From CAZPZZ01 sp964591245 (GTDB lineage Bacteria; Acidobacteriota; Vicinamibacteria; Vicinamibacterales; UBA8438): 16,692 nucleotides of DNA. Of the stretch, positions 14,184 through 16,692 are shown one piece after another. The notes beneath the pieces were generated by a model. The model was not told where the DNA came from. It did not search any database and saw only the letters and a program-made list of their open reading frames with translations. The position numbers were made by a program, and so were the translations under genes. Positions within the stretch are counted from its first letter, which is position 1; each line of letters starts with the position of its first letter. The stretch spans positions 1 through 16,692 of the forward strand of contig CAZPZZ010000088.1 in the NCBI GenBank assembly GCA_964591245.1, written 5' to 3'.

Positions 14184-14254
14184 ACTATGCACACGATAGG
14201 TCCTACTGGCTCAATGACGCAACCCGGCATCGGATCGGCGACAATTGTGAATTG

Positions 14255-16692
14255 ATGAAAGCACCGCTCTCAGATTTTCTCCCGGCGGGCGACACGGGCA
14301 GTAGCGAGCTACTCGACCGGTTTCTTGAGTATGTAGACGGCCAGGGGTTGGCGTTGTATCCGGCCCAGGAGGAGGCCATTCTCGAATTGTTCGAGGGACA
14401 GAACGTCATCTTGAATACTCCCACGGGGTCGGGCAAGTCGCTCGCAGCGTTTGCGCTTCACTTTGCTGCGCTCGCACGCGGCCGGAGGTCGGTCTACACC
14501 TGTCCCATCAAGGCATTGGTGAACGAGAAGTGGATGGCGCTGTGTCGTGAGTTTGGTCCAGAACGCGTCGGACTCGTTACGGGAGATGCCACGGTTAATC
14601 GCGATGCGCCCGTGTTGTGTTGCACGGCGGAGATCCTTGCGAATATCGCGCTTCGCGAAGGCGACACGGCGGCGGTCGATGACGTGGTGATGGATGAGTT
14701 TCACTGGTATGCCGATCGCGACCGCGGTGTCGCCTGGCAGGTGCCGCTACTGACGCTCCCGCAGAGCCGGTTTCTCCTCATGTCGGCGACGCTGGGCGAC
14801 GTGCGGTTGTTCGAAGAGGAACTTACTCGGCATACAGGGCAGCCTACGGTGACGGTGACGTCGACCGACCGGCCAGTGCCGCTCGAGTACACCTATTCCG
14901 AGGTGACATTAGCGCAGGCGGTTGAACGCCTGGTTGAAGCCGACCGTGTTCCGGTCTATGTCGTGCACTTCACCCAGAGGGATGCCGCCGAGAGCGCCCA
15001 GAGTTTCACGAGTCTCAAGCTGGCAACCCGAGAGGAGAAGCGAGCCATTGGCGCGGCCATTCAGGACGTCAAGTTTTCCTCGCCCTACGGACCCAGAGTG
15101 CGGACCTGGCTGACCCATGGGATCGGGATTCATCACGCCGGGTTGCTACCGAAATACCGCGTGCTCGTCGAACAGTTGGCTCAGGCTGGTCTGCTCAAGG
15201 TGATCTGCGGTACTGACACATTGGGTGTTGGCATCAATGTGCCGATTCGGACCGTGCTCTTCAGTCGCCTGTGCAAGTATGACGGTCAGAAAACGGCAGT
15301 GCTCTCGGCCCGTGACTTCCACCAGATTGCCGGTCGTGCCGGGCGGAAGGGATTTGATGATCGGGGGTTTGTCGTAGCTCAGGCACCCGAACACGTCATC
15401 GAAAATCTTCGACTGGCGGAAAAAGCAAAATCCGGTAAGAAGGTTGTGCAGCGAAAGCCGCCGCGCGGTAATTATGCCGCCTGGGATCGGCACACTTTTG
15501 AGCGGTTGAGCGGTGCGCGGCCCGAACGTCTGAGCTCGCAGTTCCGGGTATCGCACGGGATGCTGCTCAACGTCCTCTCCAGAGCGAGTGACGGCTGCGC
15601 GGCTATGCGTCAGCTCATCCGAGACAGCCATGGGCTCGACCGTTCGAAAACGACGCATCTTCGGCGGGGATGGCAACTTTTCCGAGCCCTGGTTACTCGT
15701 GGCGTGGTGGAGATCGTTCCTCGGCAGCCAGAGGGATCCAGGCTGCGGGTGAACGTGGACCTGCAGGACGATTTCTCCATGGATCAGACGCTCTCGCTCT
15801 ATCTTCTGGAGACAATTCCTCGCCTGGATCCTGAGGTCGAGACGTATGCGTTCGATCTCCTCACGCTTGTGGAAAGTATTCTGGAGAATCCGGACGCGAT
15901 CCTGCGTCGTCAGCTCGCGCGAATCAAGGATCAGGCAGTGGCCGAGATGAAGGCAGCCGGCATGGAATATGACGAACGCATGGAGGAATTGGAGAAGCTG
16001 CAGTACCCCAAGCCACTTGCCGATTTCGTCTATGACACGTTCAACGCCTTTACGGATCAGCATCCTTGGGTTGGAGAGGAAAACATTCGACCCAAGTCCA
16101 TCGCTCGGGAAATGTTCGAGACCTACCGTTCGTTTGCGGATTATGTACGTGAATATGACCTCCATCGAATGGAGGGGCTGCTGCTGCGACATCTGGGCAG
16201 CGTCTACAAGGTCCTTCGGCAAACCGTGCCTGAAGGCGCGAAGACCGAGTCGGTGGTGGAGATGGAGTTATATCTTCGCGATCTCGTCCGTCGGGTTGAT
16301 TCAAGTTTGCTCGAGGAGTGGGAACGTATGCGCGATCCAGCGTACCAGGCGGAGATCGAGATGGCGCCAGCGGGGCAATCTGGTACGGTGCACCCGCCAG
16401 ATGTGACTGCTGACGCGTCGGCGTTTACCGCGCTCGTTCGGACACGGGCCTTTACGTTTCTCCGTGCCTGGTCGATCGGTGACGACGAGACGGCACTTGG
16501 TTCGCTCGACGCGGTCTTTGATGGTGCAGGTGTTCCGTGGACGGGCGAACGGCTGGCGGATGCCCGGGAAGGTTTCTGTGAGATGCGTCACGGTCTCCGC
16601 CTGGATCCTGAAGGGAGAAACCGTCGGCATACCCACACGCAACCCTCTGAGGATGGCCAAACCTGGCGTGTGGAGCAGATGTTGGTAGATAC
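14255..16692 (+). CDS. DUF3516-type DExH-box helicase (partial at 3' end)
   Basis: The frame runs from the ATG at 14255 to the window edge without a stop: 812 residues plus 2 bases. Superfamily 2 motifs are all present: Walker A TPTGSGKS (55-62), Walker B DEFH (147-150), SAT (177-179), the GIGIHHAGLLP segment (289-299), and motif VI QIAGRAGRKG (357-366). The long helical C-terminal region fits DUF3516, whose members are about this length, so little is probably missing. These proteins resemble Ski2-like RNA helicases, but their substrate is not established. No clear ribosome binding site precedes the ATG, and no earlier ATG or GTG is in frame back to 14162. It is divergent from PDLQG copy 2, with 115 bp between starts. 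Confidence 0.92.
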   Translation, partial: MKAPLSDFLPAGDTGSSELLDRFLEYVDGQGLALYPAQEEAILELFEGQNVILNTPTGSGKSLAAFALHFAALARGRRSVYTCPIKALVNEKWMALCREFGPERVGLVTGDATVNRDAPVLCCTAEILANIALREGDTAAVDDVVMDEFHWYADRDRGVAWQVPLLTLPQSRFLLMSATLGDVRLFEEELTRHTGQPTVTVTSTDRPVPLEYTYSEVTLAQAVERLVEADRVPVYVVHFTQRDAAESAQSFTSLKLATREEKRAIGAAIQDVKFSSPYGPRVRTWLTHGIGIHHAGLLPKYRVLVEQLAQAGLLKVICGTDTLGVGINVPIRTVLFSRLCKYDGQKTAVLSARDFHQIAGRAGRKGFDDRGFVVAQAPEHVIENLRLAEKAKSGKKVVQRKPPRGNYAAWDRHTFERLSGARPERLSSQFRVSHGMLLNVLSRASDGCAAMRQLIRDSHGLDRSKTTHLRRGWQLFRALVTRGVVEIVPRQPEGSRLRVNVDLQDDFSMDQTLSLYLLETIPRLDPEVETYAFDLLTLVESILENPDAILRRQLARIKDQAVAEMKAAGMEYDERMEELEKLQYPKPLADFVYDTFNAFTDQHPWVGEENIRPKSIAREMFETYRSFADYVREYDLHRMEGLLLRHLGSVYKVLRQTVPEGAKTESVVEMELYLRDLVRRVDSSLLEEWERMRDPAYQAEIEMAPAGQSGTVHPPDVTADASAFTALVRTRAFTFLRAWSIGDDETALGSLDAVFDGAGVPWTGERLADAREGFCEMRHGLRLDPEGRNRRHTHTQPSEDGQTWRVEQMLVD

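Noticed and set aside
14140..14254. A sigma-70 promoter for the helicase (CTGACG at 14174 with GATAGG at 14195)
   Set aside because: Spacing of 15 nt and three matches to the -10 consensus are too weak to report.
15146..16222. A 358-codon open frame on the - strand inside the helicase
   Set aside because: The + strand frame carries all helicase motifs and stays open through the whole region; the antisense frame is a by-product of GC-rich codon use.

Overview
The window (about 16.7 kb, GC-rich except for one short AT-rich island) looks like a piece of an uncultivated Gram-negative bacterial chromosome. The best guess is Acidobacteriota (Vicinamibacteria-like) or a similar soil or marine lineage. 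That guess rests on recalled gene content: a planctomycete-type DUF1592/DUF1588/DUF1585 protein next to a Tat-exported DUF1552 protein and an exported ankyrin protein, secreted proteins built around a PDLQG.W motif, an NHL propeller and a DUF3516 helicase. No rRNA, tRNA, CRISPR array or insertion sequence is visible. No intergenic gap exceeds about 205 bases. Most products carry export signals, so this is largely a cell-envelope/periplasm region.

Left part, + strand (1-6915): the C-terminal end of a DUF1592-family protein overlaps a DUF1552 protein by 4 bp. An ankyrin-repeat protein, a secreted PDLQG-motif protein (copy 1), an exported alpha/beta hydrolase with a full Ser-Asp-His triad, and a HupE/UreJ-type membrane protein follow. 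A long imperfect hairpin and a second inverted repeat separate the hydrolase from the HupE-like gene.

Middle part, - strand (6929-10672): an exported NHL-repeat propeller converges on the HupE-like gene with a 13-bp gap. Next to it is a tightly overlapped three-gene operon, transcribed right to left: a stand-alone SRPBCC protein, a DUF2878 membrane protein, and an SRPBCC-TIGR01777 epimerase fusion. The operon starts from an AT-rich promoter with a perfect TATAAT only 8 nt before the start codon, which predicts a leaderless or nearly leaderless mRNA. DUF2878 and TIGR01777 genes are known companions in photo-oxidative stress clusters elsewhere; whether that is their role here is inference.

Right part: on the - strand, PDLQG-motif copy 2 (13096-14139) lies upstream of a three-domain multicopper oxidase with an extra N-terminal domain of about 200 residues. 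On the + strand, divergent from copy 2, a DUF3516-type DExH helicase begins at 14255 and runs off the window. The divergent gap holds a perfect 8-bp inverted repeat with a 14-nt spacer.

No clearly new multi-gene system is demonstrated. The best leads are the duplicated PDLQG family, the SRPBCC/DUF2878/TIGR01777 operon with its unusual promoter, and the multicopper oxidase N-terminal domain. All family assignments are from recalled motifs, not from database searches.
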